From CAWCGU01 sp963838095 (lineage in GTDB: Bacteria > Actinomycetota > Thermoleophilia > Solirubrobacterales > 70-9), in assembly GCA_963838095.1 (NCBI GenBank), contig CAWIPO010000006.1, positions 248,001 to 312,000 on the forward strand: 64,000 nt of DNA, read 5' to 3'. The notes below the pieces were generated by a model that saw only the letters and a program-made list of their open reading frames with translations, did no database searches and was not told the DNA's origin. Positions 23,981 through 32,894 of this stretch are shown piece after piece (the first letter of the stretch is position 1; every line of letters starts with the position of its first letter). A program made the position numbers and the translations under genes.

Positions 23981-25378
23981 CTAGCGCCGCCAGCCCCACT
24001 GGTTCACCCGGACGGTGAACGGGACGCCCGTCCCACCCTCGTAGGTGTAGGCGCCGACGAACCAGTTGCCCGGCTTCGGGTCGTGGATCGTGCACACCTC
24101 CGAGCGGTTCGATGCGGACTGGCAGTTGAAGCGCCCCAGGGTCGGCTCGTTCCCGCGGCGAACGAAAAGGTCGAGGTCCACGCTCTCCGGCACCGGCATC
24201 GTCACTCGGAGGACCTCGCGGCCGCGGCTGACGCGGGTCTTGAAGTACTGCCATCCGCCCTCAGGCGCCGACTTCGAGCTCCCCTGCCGCTTGCCGGCCA
24301 GCGACGTCACCGTCCCCGTGACCACGTCCACGACCGGGGGTAGGACGCTCCCACCACCGCTGCCGCCAGCGGGCGGTGGGGTCTGTGAAGCGGCGCTGAA
24401 GACGATGAACCGGTTCAGCGGCGAGCCGAGGTTCCAATGCGACGACAGGTACTCGCCCGCCTCGGGAGCCGGATCGAAGTAGTCGTCTCCACCGCAATCG
24501 AACTGGACGCTGCCCGCACAATGCATGACCGTTCCGCCCTGGCGGAGGTCGCCGCCGTCCGGCGAGTAGCACATCACGTCGACCTCGTCGTTGCAGTGGC
24601 CGCCGCTTCCGGTCGAGTTCGGGGAGCTGTACTGGACCGCCCCCTGCGTGTGCCCGTTCTCGTGCATCGGGGCGTCGGTGTACCAGCAGTCTTGGTAGGT
24701 CACCGCGAAGCCACCGCCCGAGTTGCTCCGATTCGAGGCAATCAGCCGTTCGTCGTCGATGTAGGAGCCGATCCCGCACGAGGAGGTGTCGCCGTCGAAG
24801 AAGATCGTGTAGTCGGCGTTGGGGGCGGTGGCACCCGCCGCTCTCGCGGCGTCGACGATGTCGTCGAAGTCACCGCTCGGGCTGACGAATCCATCCACCC
24901 GGACCTGCCCCGCGGAGTCGCACAGCACCTTGTAGTCGGCGGAGACGCCGCCGTTGACGATCGCCGAGTTGTTGAGGACGGCATTCATGCGCGCGATCGC
25001 CGCCTGAATCTGGCCTCGCACCTGTGAGAGCCGGTCGGGCGAGCCCGGAGTGCGCGCGTAGAGGACGTGCTGGTAATAGTCGGTCGCGCAGGCGGGGGGG
25101 CGTTCGGCGTCGCCCGGCTGGAAGCCGTACCCGCCGGCGCTCTCCCGCGTGGCCAGCCGCTCGGGGTCGGGCCCGTGCGTGATCAGATCGGCGCCCGCAA
25201 CCTCGACCTCGTAGAGGCCGTCCTCGGTCGGTGTGACGTCGCCGCCGAGCAGCTCCTGCTCGGCCGGGGTGAGCCCGCTCACCGGCTCGTCGGCGGCAAT
25301 CGCAGGCTGGACAGCCACCAGCCAGGCGGCTGCCGCGAGCACGGGAACGACGATCTTGCGGGCCCTGTGGAAGCGCAT
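23981..25378 (-). CDS. Secreted zinc metalloprotease with C-terminal pre-peptidase-like domain
   Basis: A 465-residue protein with a signal peptide (about 1-28). The catalytic region contains APMHENGHTQGAVQYSS, an HExxHxxGxxQ sequence, then GGHCNDEVDVMCYSPD, a plausible Met-turn. Thus it is a metzincin-like enzyme whose third zinc ligand, normally His or Asp at the end of HExxHxxGxxH, is Gln. The His in GGHCND could substitute. The C-terminal 90 residues (VDLDLFVRRGNEP, PKPGNWFVGAYTYEGG) form a pre-peptidase beta-sandwich typical of secreted proteases. Probably a nutrient-scavenging protease. An internal propeptide is likely but not defined. Confidence 0.82.
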   Translation of the reverse strand: MRFHRARKIVVPVLAAAAWLVAVQPAIAADEPVSGLTPAEQELLGGDVTPTEDGLYEVEVAGADLITHGPDPERLATRESAGGYGFQPGDAERPPACATDYYQHVLYARTPGSPDRLSQVRGQIQAAIARMNAVLNNSAIVNGGVSADYKVLCDSAGQVRVDGFVSPSGDFDDIVDAARAAGATAPNADYTIFFDGDTSSCGIGSYIDDERLIASNRSNSGGGFAVTYQDCWYTDAPMHENGHTQGAVQYSSPNSTGSGGHCNDEVDVMCYSPDGGDLRQGGTVMHCAGSVQFDCGGDDYFDPAPEAGEYLSSHWNLGSPLNRFIVFSAASQTPPPAGGSGGGSVLPPVVDVVTGTVTSLAGKRQGSSKSAPEGGWQYFKTRVSRGREVLRVTMPVPESVDLDLFVRRGNEPTLGRFNCQSASNRSEVCTIHDPKPGNWFVGAYTYEGGTGVPFTVRVNQWGWRR

Positions 25379-25501
25379 TCCACAAGCGCCTTCGACCGCC
25401 TGGCGGGCCTCGCCAGCGAGCGCTCACAGGCTGGACCAATAGCCCCCCTCGCGTGGACGAATGGCCGAGTTATCGGGCTGCGAGTAAAGCTATGGCGGGA
25501 A

Positions 25502-25759
25502 TCAGCCGTTGGCGCGCTCAGGCGCCTGGAACCCGTTGCGCTTGTGCGTGCCGTCGCAGAACGGCTTCCGGCTCGAGCCGCCGCAGCGGCAGAGAGAGAC
25601 GAAGCCGAGCTTGTCCGGGCCGCCCGCCGGAAGGCTCGGGTCGGAGAGGTCGTACTCGTTTCCGTCGGCATCTACGACGCGGATCGGGCCCCTGACCCTG
25701 TACGGGCCGTTGTGCGTCACCTGAACCTCGACATCGGGTGCAAGACTTTCATCGGGCAC
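25502..25759 (-). CDS. CDGSH iron-sulfur domain protein
   Basis: An 85-residue protein. The C-terminal half has SLCRCGGSSRKPFCDGTHKRNGF, matching C-x-C-x(n)-C-D-G-(S/T)-H, the three-Cys/one-His [2Fe-2S] site of the CDGSH/MitoNEET family. The N-terminal half (VQVTHNGPYRVRGPIRVVD) is a short beta domain seen in many bacterial members. Small redox or Fe-S transfer protein in the cytosol; partner unknown. Divergent from the multicopper oxidase. Confidence 0.93.
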   Translation of the reverse strand: MPDESLAPDVEVQVTHNGPYRVRGPIRVVDADGNEYDLSDPSLPAGGPDKLGFVSLCRCGGSSRKPFCDGTHKRNGFQAPERANG

Positions 25760-25824
25760 AAACTCCCCTTTCTTTCCGGTTGCGGTGGGATATATAGTCG
25801 CCCTATCTCATCAGGACGAACAGC

Positions 25825-27445
25825 GTGGAGATGGAGTTCCCGCCGGGGATTGTTCGTTGCGGCGTTGACGGTCAGCTTCTCGCTGGTCACCCTGCATCAG
25901 TTCGTTCCCCACCAGGGCCTGCATAACGCGCTGTCGGGCGGGCACGGCGGCGACGTGGCGCACGCCAGCGCCTCGAACCTCGGCAAGATCGCGTGGACGA
26001 ACCCGATTCAGTCGGGGAGGAAGTTCAGCGACTGCCCGAAGGACCCGCCGCCATTCATCTCCGACACCTTCCCGGAGCCGCGGATGATTCAGAGCGAGAA
26101 CGGCAGGCTGGCCACCACCCTGAGGATCCAGGAGCAGCCGACGGAGATCAACGGCGAGATCTACCGGACCACGTCGTACGGGCCGAACAAGGAGCAGTTC
26201 GGCGAGTTCCCCGGGCCGACGCTCGTCTTCTGCCCCGGCGACACACTGCGCGTCTACATACGCAACTTCCTCAACCCGGCGGACTTCCAGGGCGAGGCGC
26301 CGGGCCAGACCAGCTTCCACACGCACGGGCTGCACGTCTCGCCGCAGAAGCCGCAGGACAACATCTACGTGAAGATCGGGCCGAACACGAGCTTCCAGCA
26401 CCGTTACGCGATCCCCACCGACCACCGCCCCGGGGCCTACTGGTACCACCCGCATCGCCACGGGCAGACGAACACGCAGACCTTCGGTGGCGCGGCCGGG
26501 GCGATGATCGTGCAAGGCGGGCTCGACGACCGGGAGGAATACAGGGACATCGGGCAGCGCGTGATCGTGCTCCAGCAGACGACGCTGGACAACACGAACC
26601 ACACGACCGTGAAGCCCGGCCCGCAGGGGCCGTTCAGCCCCGCCGGCGCCCAGATCTTCGTCAACGGGCAGCTCAACCCGACGATCCCGATCAAGCCGGG
26701 AGAGATCCAGCGCTGGCACATCCTCAACCTGACCGCGGGGATATTCGTCGACCTTCAGCTCCTGGGCCAGCCGTTCTCGCTGCTGAGCCAGGACGGTAAC
26801 TACGTGCCGCGGCGCTTCAACCAGGACCAGATGTTGATCGCGCCGGCCTCGCGCCGCGAGGTGCTGATCGAGGGTCCGCCCGAGGGCACCAGCCAGGAGC
26901 TGGTGGCGCTGCCGTTCGCTCAGTTCGGTGGCGCGCCCACGACGCAGCAGACGCTGGCGACGCTCACCTCCAGCGGAGCTTCCGACCCCACCCCGGAGCC
27001 CCCGCCGCAGGTGGAGAAGTTCAGGGACCTTCGCGAGTTGCCGGTCGACCAGACGCACGAGATCGAGTACTCGCAGTCACCGCCGAACTTCTTCGTCAAC
27101 GGCGAGAAGTTCGATCCCCGCCGTCTCGACGAGGTGATGACGCTGCGCGAGGTCAACGAGTGGACGATCTCGAACACCACGACCTTCTGGCACACCTTCC
27201 ACATCCACATCCAGGACTTCCAGGTGACCGAGGTCTGCGTCGACTCCAATACCTGCGAGGAGACCAGCTTCATCGACGACCAGGACAACGTCTCGGTCCC
27301 GCCGGGCGGATCCGTGACGATGCGCACCCGGCCGACCCAGTTCACCGGCAGGTTCGTCTTCCACTGCCACGTCCTCGGCCACGAGGACAACGGGATGATG
27401 GGGACGGTCCGCGTCGTGCGGCCTAACAGCCCCCTCGCCGGATAG
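25825..27445 (+). CDS. Multicopper oxidase (laccase-like), exported, probable N-terminal frameshift
   Basis: About 539 residues. The four copper motifs are complete: FHTHGLHVSP, WYHPHRHGQTN, HTFHIHIQDF and FHCHVLGHEDNGMMG, so a type 1 and a trinuclear site are expected. The main frame has no ATG, GTG or TTG before the hydrophobic segment GLFVAALTVSFSLV except TTG 25850. GTG 25825/ATG 25831 lie one frame off. Removing one C from the run at 25838-25841 gives MEF-RR-GLFVAALT, a twin-arginine-like export signal. It oxidises phenols, metals or siderophore-type substrates outside the membrane. Divergent from the CDGSH gene, with a TATAGT at 25793-25798 as possible -10. Confidence 0.87.
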
Positions 27446-27473
27446 GTTCAGCTCCGGGGTCTGAGCCTCGTCG

Positions 27474-28268
27474 ATGGACTCCGCGCTTTCGCCCTCGCAG
27501 CGACAGCGATACGCGCGCGAGGGATTCCTGTTTCCGGTTCAGGCCCTCGAGCCCCGGGAGGTGGGCTCCTATAGATCCGCCTACGAGAGCCTCGCGCCCG
27601 CCTTGGACGCCGCGGGCCTCGCTCCGCCCTACGCCCAGTGTCACCTGCACTTTCCGTGGGCGTACGAGCTCGCAACGCACCCCGTGATCCTCGACGCCGT
27701 CGAGTGCGTGATCGGTTCCGACATCCTCGTCCACAGCACGACCGTCTTCAGCAAGCAGCCGAGGGACCCGGGCTTCATCTCCTGGCACCAGGACGCGTAC
27801 AACTGGCGCCTGGATCAGCCGCGTCTCGTCTCCGCATGGGTGGCGCTGACCGACAGCGAACCCGACAACGGCTGCATGCGGGCGCTTCCTGGCACCCACG
27901 CGAAGCGGCTCGAGCACGAGGTGCGGCCGCACCCAGACAACATGCTGCGGCTGACCGGGCTGCACGTAAAGCTCGGGTTCGACGAGGACGACGCGGTCGA
28001 CTTCGTGCTCGAGCCGGGCCAGATGTCGCTGCACCATGCCGACGTCGTCCACGGCTCGAATCCGAACAGCTCGGACCGCCCCCGCATCGGCTTCGCGATC
28101 CGCTACGTCGCCGCCGACGTTCAGCAGGACAGCCCGCACCACGAAGTCGTTCTCGCCCGAGGGAAGGACGCCTACGGGCACTACGAACTGCTGGACGAGC
28201 CTCCGTCGTCGGATTTCGACGCGGGCATTGCCGCACACGCCGGCTTCTGGAGCCGGCGCGCAGCGTGA
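27474..28268 (+). CDS. Phytanoyl-CoA dioxygenase (PhyH) family Fe(II)/2-oxoglutarate oxygenase
   Basis: A 264-residue protein. The iron-binding triad is visible: SWHQDAYNW gives the H-x-D, MSLHHADVVHGSNPNSSDRPRIG gives the distal His plus the 2-oxoglutarate-binding Arg. The double-stranded beta-helix begins after a short N-terminal domain with QRYAREGFLFPV, a common PhyH opening. The family hydroxylates CoA thioesters, and in bacteria often performs halogenation or hydroxylation in natural-product pathways. Begins 28 bases after the multicopper oxidase and ends 92 bases before the MFS gene, so it may be co-transcribed with either. Substrate unknown. Confidence 0.88.
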   Translation: MDSALSPSQRQRYAREGFLFPVQALEPREVGSYRSAYESLAPALDAAGLAPPYAQCHLHFPWAYELATHPVILDAVECVIGSDILVHSTTVFSKQPRDPGFISWHQDAYNWRLDQPRLVSAWVALTDSEPDNGCMRALPGTHAKRLEHEVRPHPDNMLRLTGLHVKLGFDEDDAVDFVLEPGQMSLHHADVVHGSNPNSSDRPRIGFAIRYVAADVQQDSPHHEVVLARGKDAYGHYELLDEPPSSDFDAGIAAHAGFWSRRAA

Positions 28269-28310
28269 GCGGTCCGCGTTCTCCTGTACACAGGTAAGAC
28301 CTATGAAGTC

Positions 28311-28363
28311 GCCGAATCCTCCGCTTCGCGTCCGGTTCGGCTCGATCTCATCTGCATGAGATG
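28311..28363 (+). promoter_or_regulatory. Duplicated upstream/control region, short copy
   Basis: Homologous to the minus-strand segment at 2191-2290, with the same order of blocks (GCCGAATCCTCCG, GCTTCGCGTCCGG, TTCGGCTC, palindrome, ATG). It lacks two short segments that in the other copy are bounded by direct repeats. Both copies end at a start codon. Independent origin is very unlikely given the length and order shared. Confidence 0.75.
28345..28362. promoter_or_regulatory. 18-bp palindrome over MFS start codon (putative operator)
   Basis: Perfect inverted repeat ATCTCAT-CTGC-ATGAGAT whose last two bases are the start of the MFS ATG at 28361. It is the same element, in the same position, as 2194-2211. 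A bound repressor would block initiation, and the RNA hairpin would hide the start codon. Confidence 0.65.
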
Positions 28364-29908
28364 ACCACGAGGCGACAGTGGGGGGTGCTCGCAGCGGCGA
28401 CGCTGTCGCTGACGATGATGACGATCGACGTCTCGATCGTCCGCGTCGCGCTGCCGACGATCCAGAACGACCTAGACATGTCGGACGTCGAGCAGCAGTG
28501 GATCGTGAACGCCTACCTGCTGACGATGGCGGTCTTCGCGATCGCCGGCGGGCGGGCGGGCGACCGCTTGGGCCGGCGGCGGGTGTTCCTGTTCGGGCTG
28601 ATGGTGTTCATCGGCTGCTCGATCGCTTGTGCGCTTTCGGTCTCCAGCGGGATGCTGATCGCGGCCCGCGCCGGTCAGGGGATCGGGGCGGCGATCATGA
28701 CGCCGGGCAACATCGCGATGGTCACCGACGCCTTCTCCGGAGCGTCGCTGGGGAAGGCGATGGGGGTCCTGGTCGGGGTGGGCAGCATCGGGGTCTCGCT
28801 CGGATCTCTGGCCGGGGGCGTGCTGATCGAGTTCGCCGGCTGGGAGTGGGTGTTCTTGATCAACGTCCCGGTTTCGCTGCTGGTGGCGGGACTGGTGATC
28901 GCGTTCGTCCCCGAGCACCGAGAGGAGCGCCCGCCCGGACTGGACATTCCCGGCCTGCTGACGCTGACGATAGGAATGACCGCGCTCACCGTCGCGGTGA
29001 TGCAGGTGCCGGTGTGGGGGTTCGGGTCAGGGACTGCTGCGGTGGTGGCCGGATTCGCCGTGATCACGCTTGTGATCTGGTGGCGGATCGAGGCCCGCGC
29101 GCGAGAGCCGCTCGTCGACCCGCAGGTGCTGCATGGCGCGATGCTCGGCGCCAACTTCGTCGCGTTCTGCGTCCCGTTCGTGCTCTCGGGGCTCGCTGTG
29201 CTGCTGGCCATCTACCTGCAGAACGTGCTCGGCTACACGGCGCTCGAAACCGGTTTCCTGATGTTGCCGATGACGATCCCTGGGATGGCTGGGTCGCTGT
29301 TGTCGGGTTTTGTGCTGGCGAAGCTCGGCCCCAGAGCGACGGTCACGGGTGGGATGGCGCTCGCCGCGGCGGGAGCGTTCGGCGTCGGAGTCGGGGCTGG
29401 ACACGACGATTACCTGGCGCTCTTACCGGGCCTCGTGGTGTTCTCGTTCTTCGCCTCGGTCGCTCTGCCTGCGATGACCACGGCGCTGATGTCAACCGTC
29501 GGCAGCAATGAGCGCGGGATGGTCTCGGGCGTCTACAACACCGCGCGCCTGGTGGGCGCGACCCTGGGGCTGGCGGTGATGGGCTCGCTGCTGGCGACGC
29601 TCGAGCAAGGCGAGCTGGACAAGGAGCTCTCGGCGAACCAGATCGACGTCGTCGAGGAAACGCACGTCCACAACCTGCTGGCGGGAGGCAAGAAGAGCGA
29701 GGAGCTTCAGGGGCTGTCGAACCAGGAGGCCGCGAGGGTCGAGCGCAGCCTGGTCGTGGTGTTCGACACCGCCTTCGCGACGACGATGAAGCTCGCGTCG
29801 CTGGTCGCTGCGTTAGGCGCCGTGGTCGCGTTCTTCGTCGTCCCGCGCCTGCGAGCGCCCCCGTTGCCGGCCGCAGCCGTGCAGCGCGCCGCCCTGGCGG
29901 AAGCGTGA
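28361..29908 (+). CDS. MFS efflux transporter, DHA2/EmrB-QacA type
   Basis: A 515-residue membrane protein with 14 predicted helices. Motif A-like GGRAGDRLGRRRVFLFG follows helix 2. Motif C, the antiporter signature, appears in the fifth helix region as VLVGVGSIGVSLGSLAGGVL. The N-terminal SIVRVALPTIQNDL and QWIVNAYLLTMAVF are typical of EmrB/QacA drug:H+ antiporters. A charged loop near residues 420-460 is a common spacer before the last helix. Its start codon lies inside the palindrome shared with the oxidoreductase at 2195, so co-regulation is likely. Convergent with the acyl-CoA dehydrogenase gene, 7 bases apart. Substrate unknown. Confidence 0.93.
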   Translation: MTTRRQWGVLAAATLSLTMMTIDVSIVRVALPTIQNDLDMSDVEQQWIVNAYLLTMAVFAIAGGRAGDRLGRRRVFLFGLMVFIGCSIACALSVSSGMLIAARAGQGIGAAIMTPGNIAMVTDAFSGASLGKAMGVLVGVGSIGVSLGSLAGGVLIEFAGWEWVFLINVPVSLLVAGLVIAFVPEHREERPPGLDIPGLLTLTIGMTALTVAVMQVPVWGFGSGTAAVVAGFAVITLVIWWRIEARAREPLVDPQVLHGAMLGANFVAFCVPFVLSGLAVLLAIYLQNVLGYTALETGFLMLPMTIPGMAGSLLSGFVLAKLGPRATVTGGMALAAAGAFGVGVGAGHDDYLALLPGLVVFSFFASVALPAMTTALMSTVGSNERGMVSGVYNTARLVGATLGLAVMGSLLATLEQGELDKELSANQIDVVEETHVHNLLAGGKKSEELQGLSNQEAARVERSLVVVFDTAFATTMKLASLVAALGAVVAFFVVPRLRAPPLPAAAVQRAALAEA

Positions 29909-29915
29909 CCTGAAC

Positions 29916-31147
29916 CTACGGCTTGTAGAACGACGGATCGTGGAGCTCGCCGAGGGGGGCGCGGCCGATCGTGGCGAGGATGTGGTCGTCGTTGTCGTGG
30001 CGCAGGTAGAAGGTGAGGTCGCGGAGGATGCGCTCTATCGGGCTCGGCCGGACCAGTGAGCGGGCGCCGCAGGCGCGGATGCAGTGGTGCACGGTCTCCT
30101 CGGCCAGATGCTCGATCACGTGGCGGGCGCGGCTGCCCGCGAGCTGCGCCTCGTCGCGGTGGCCGGCGTCCCAGAGGCCGGCCACATAGTGCAGCCACAG
30201 GTGGGCGCTCTCGACGTTGACCAGCATGCCGCCAACGCGCTGCTGGACGTAGGGGTCTGAACCCTTGCCCTGGTGAGTCAGGTAGTCGACGGCGTACTCG
30301 TAGGCGGCCTCGGCCGCGCCGAGGAAGCTCGCTGCGTAGTGGGGGATGAAGGCGGTCTGCCAGCCCTCGCTGAGGTAGCTGCCCGGGGTGCCGATCAGCT
30401 CCGACTCGGCGATGAACGTGTTCTCGAAGCGGACGACGTGGCTGACCGTTGCCCGCATCCCGATCGGGTCCCACCACGAATCGTCGATGCTGACCGAGGG
30501 GTCGTCGAGCCTGCAGGCGAGCATCAGCAGGCCCTCGCCCGAGTCCGCCGCATGGCGGGCGCCACCCGGACCGGCCTCGTTCACCAGCAGGATCGCCCAA
30601 TCGGCTCCGGTGGCGCTGGTCGCAAAGGCCTTCGACCCGCTCACGGTCCAGCCGCCCTCCACCCGCTCCAACGTGGTCCCGAACTTGCTCTTCTCGCCGG
30701 GCTTTCGGGTCTGAGGCTCGCCGCTCCAGGCGACCCACTTCTCCCCCGCTCGACGACGCCGCTGAACCAGCGCTCCCGCTGCTCAGGCGAGCCGAGGGCG
30801 TCGATCAGCACAAGCGAGTTGGCGTGGCCTTCCCAGCACCGCGCCGTGGAGAGATCGGCCTTCGCGATCTCCTTCGTCATCATCCAGAGGCCGAACGCGT
30901 CCCCGCAAAGGGGCCCGAGCCCGAGCCCGCCGCTCTCGCGCGGCACCGTGGGCGCCAGCAGGCCTCCGCGGCCAAGGTCGTCGAAGTTCGCGGCAGGGAA
31001 GGTCGCGGAGCGGTCGTACTCGTCGGCTCGCTCCGCGAAACCTCCGCGTGCGAGATCGGCGACGGCGTCGACCGCGGCGCGGGCCTCCGAGCTGAGCTCG
31101 AGGTAGAGGCCGCCCACGGTGGGGCTCTTGACATCGATCGCGCTCAC
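29916..31147 (-). CDS. Acyl-CoA dehydrogenase-like flavoprotein, frameshifted
   Basis: Last gene of the five-gene operon. Start GTG 31147, overlapping the previous stop (GTGA). The first part has the ACAD N-terminal helical domain (SATFPAANFDDLGRGG, STARCWEGHANSLVLI). After RWFSGVVERG the frame breaks in a C5 run at 30743-30747. Adding one base gives EKWVAWSGEPQTRKPGEK and joins the second part (GGWTVSGSKAFATSATGADW). The corrected length is about 410. The catalytic Glu position is not obvious, and W-S-G-E-P-Q precedes the flavin-binding strand where ACADs usually have a T-E-P-x-x-GSD block. It may be an N-hydroxylase or oxidase-type relative rather than a beta-oxidation enzyme. Confidence 0.8.
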
Positions 31148-31554
31148 GGCCGGAAGAAGAAAGTGCGGCTGTAGTAGTCGCGGCGGGGATCCGACTCGGC
31201 GAAGCTGGTCGCGATGTCGATCGCCAACAGGCCCCGGTTCAGGTAGCCGTACAAACCGACGCGCTGGAACCCGAGCTCGTACTCGGCGCGAAACGCCCAC
31301 GCTTCCGATCCACCGACGTCGTCGCTGAACACTCGCGCCGGCGCGAGGCCCCAGTCCGGGGCTTCACCGTCGCCCGAGCCGTGGGCCCGCACCTTCACCG
31401 CGCCTGCCTCCTCGAACACCTCCACGCTCGTCAATCCGCTGCCCCCGGGCTTGAAGATCCTCCAGGTCCCGAGGAGCGGGCTGGGGTCGATCTGCGATCC
31501 GGACGGGCCTGCCTCCGGCGGACGGTCGCGTCGGCGGGTGATCTCGACGCTCAT
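31144..31554 (-). CDS. Calycin-like beta-barrel protein B
   Basis: A 136-residue protein starting ATG 31554, overlapping the stop of protein A by four bases (ATGA). It has an N-terminal polar tail, LLGTWRIFKPGGSG, VKVRAHGSGDGEAPDWG, a central WAFRAEYELGF and terminal RRDYYSRTFFF. The blocks align in order with protein A, so the two are tandem paralogues. The spaced G-T-W, D-W-G and C-terminal aromatic motifs suggest a small lipocalin/calycin-type barrel that binds a hydrophobic ligand, but I do not recognise a named family. Translationally coupled to both neighbours. Confidence 0.75.
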   Translation of the reverse strand: MSVEITRRRDRPPEAGPSGSQIDPSPLLGTWRIFKPGGSGLTSVEVFEEAGAVKVRAHGSGDGEAPDWGLAPARVFSDDVGGSEAWAFRAEYELGFQRVGLYGYLNRGLLAIDIATSFAESDPRRDYYSRTFFFRP

Positions 31555-31997
31555 GCGTTCTCCTGGTGGAAGAACTCTCGGGTCCAGCAGTCGGCGCGGC
31601 CGCTGTCGTCGTGAAACGTGTTGTACGTGACGATGATCAGGATCCCCTCCTTGCCGTACCCGGCGATCTCTGTGGCGAGGAACCCGAACTCGAACTCGCA
31701 TCTGAAGCCCCAGGCGGTGTCGTCGTCGACCGCGAACGCGAACGCCGGCGCGTCGGTGGACCCCCAGTCGATCGGCTCGGGGTCGGCGACGCCGAACCCG
31801 TGCACTTGGAGCATTCCGCCTTCATCGCCCTCAGCGATGAGGAGCTTGTGAACGCCACCGTCGCGGCCGCGATCGGTGTTCAGCCAGGTTCCGGTCAGGG
31901 CGCTGACGTCGAGCGGCCCGGCCGTCGGCGTCTGCCTCGGAACGTCGTCAAGTCGAAGCGCGGGGATGCTTTCGGTGCTCGCCATTTCAGTAATCAT
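31551..31997 (-). CDS. Calycin-like beta-barrel protein A
   Basis: A 148-residue protein (or 144 from ATG 31985; the ATG at 31997 overlaps the preceding stop). LTGTWLNTDRG, LQVHGFGVADPEPIDWG, WGFRCEFEFGF and YNTFHDDSGRADCWTREFF recur in matched order in protein B next door. The motifs G-T-W-x-N-T-D, then D-W-G, then S-G-R-x-D are the pattern of small beta-barrel proteins often annotated as lipocalin-like in bacteria. Cytosolic by lack of a signal peptide. Ligand and catalytic role unknown; its position between a dehydrogenase-like and a flavoprotein gene suggests it acts on the same small molecule. Confidence 0.75.
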   Translation of the reverse strand: MITEMASTESIPALRLDDVPRQTPTAGPLDVSALTGTWLNTDRGRDGGVHKLLIAEGDEGGMLQVHGFGVADPEPIDWGSTDAPAFAFAVDDDTAWGFRCEFEFGFLATEIAGYGKEGILIIVTYNTFHDDSGRADCWTREFFHQENA

Positions 31998-32889
31998 CGC
32001 CTGTGGCGGCCGCGATCGCCTCGGGCGGCAGGGAGATGCCAGTGAAGAGGCGAAACTGGCGGATCAGCTCGGCGACCAGGACCTGGCCACCGTCGACGAA
32101 CCGCATCCCGCGCTCCCGCGCCGTGGACACCAGCGCCGTCTCGCGATCGGGCAGATAGACGAGATCGGCGATCACGGTCTCGGGGTCCAGCCGCGCCGCG
32201 TCGAACGGCGGCTCGATTCCCAGCGGAGTCGCGTTCACCACGAGGTCGAAGCCGCGCGGCGAGAAGTCGTGCAGCGGCTGCCACGGCCGTCCCAACAGCT
32301 CGCTCGCATAGGTTCCGCGCTCCGCGCCACGGTTCACGAGGGTGACTTCGACGTCCGACCGATCGAGCTCGGCGGCGATCGAGCGCCCCGCGCCGCCGCA
32401 TCCGACCACCGCCGCTCGGAAGCCGCCGACGTCGACGCCGCACTCGTGCAGCGGGTCGATGACACCGGAGGTGTTGGCCGCTCGCCAGCCGTTGCCCTCG
32501 CGCAGCAGCAGGTTGGCGGCGCCGCTCCTCTGCGCCCCCTGCGTGGCCGCGTCAGCGATAGCGAGCGCCGCCTCCTTGTGAGGCCTGACGACGGTCAGTC
32601 CCTCGAACGGCAGCCCGAGCTTGGCGCGGGCCGCCAACAGGTCCTCCCAGAAGCGGTTGAAATCGGGCATCGCGAAGGTCATGTAGACGGCAGAGAGGCC
32701 GAGCGCGCGAAACGCCGTGTTCACCACGCGCGGCGCCCGCGAGCCTGCCACCTCCGCGCCGACGATGCCGTACAGGGCGGTTCCCGCATCCGGCCCCGCC
32801 AGGGCCGGATCGAGGCGCAGCCGAGCGAGGATCTCGGCCGTGTGCGAGTCGAGCGACCCAGATGACCTGGCCGATTCCCTCATCGTCAT
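31987..32889 (-). CDS. Shikimate dehydrogenase-like protein lacking the catalytic Asp
   Basis: A 300-residue protein with the AroE two-domain plan. The N-terminal substrate domain has YGIVGAEVAGSRAPRVVN where AroE has Y-x-x-x-G-x-P-x-x-H-S-x-S-P. LTVVRPHKEAA carries the catalytic Lys (K105). The NADP domain opens with VVGCGGAGRSIA. At the N-T-D-x-x-G site it reads NTSGVIDP, so the catalytic Asp is Ser141; the usual N of N-V-T-x-P is Leu. It is therefore unlikely to be the housekeeping shikimate dehydrogenase. It may be a quinate-like or specialised enzyme or a binding protein. Start ATG 32889, five bases after the previous stop. Second gene of the operon. Confidence 0.82.
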   Translation of the reverse strand: MTMRESARSSGSLDSHTAEILARLRLDPALAGPDAGTALYGIVGAEVAGSRAPRVVNTAFRALGLSAVYMTFAMPDFNRFWEDLLAARAKLGLPFEGLTVVRPHKEAALAIADAATQGAQRSGAANLLLREGNGWRAANTSGVIDPLHECGVDVGGFRAAVVGCGGAGRSIAAELDRSDVEVTLVNRGAERGTYASELLGRPWQPLHDFSPRGFDLVVNATPLGIEPPFDAARLDPETVIADLVYLPDRETALVSTARERGMRFVDGGQVLVAELIRQFRLFTGISLPPEAIAAATGDDY

Positions 32890-32894
32890 CGGGG

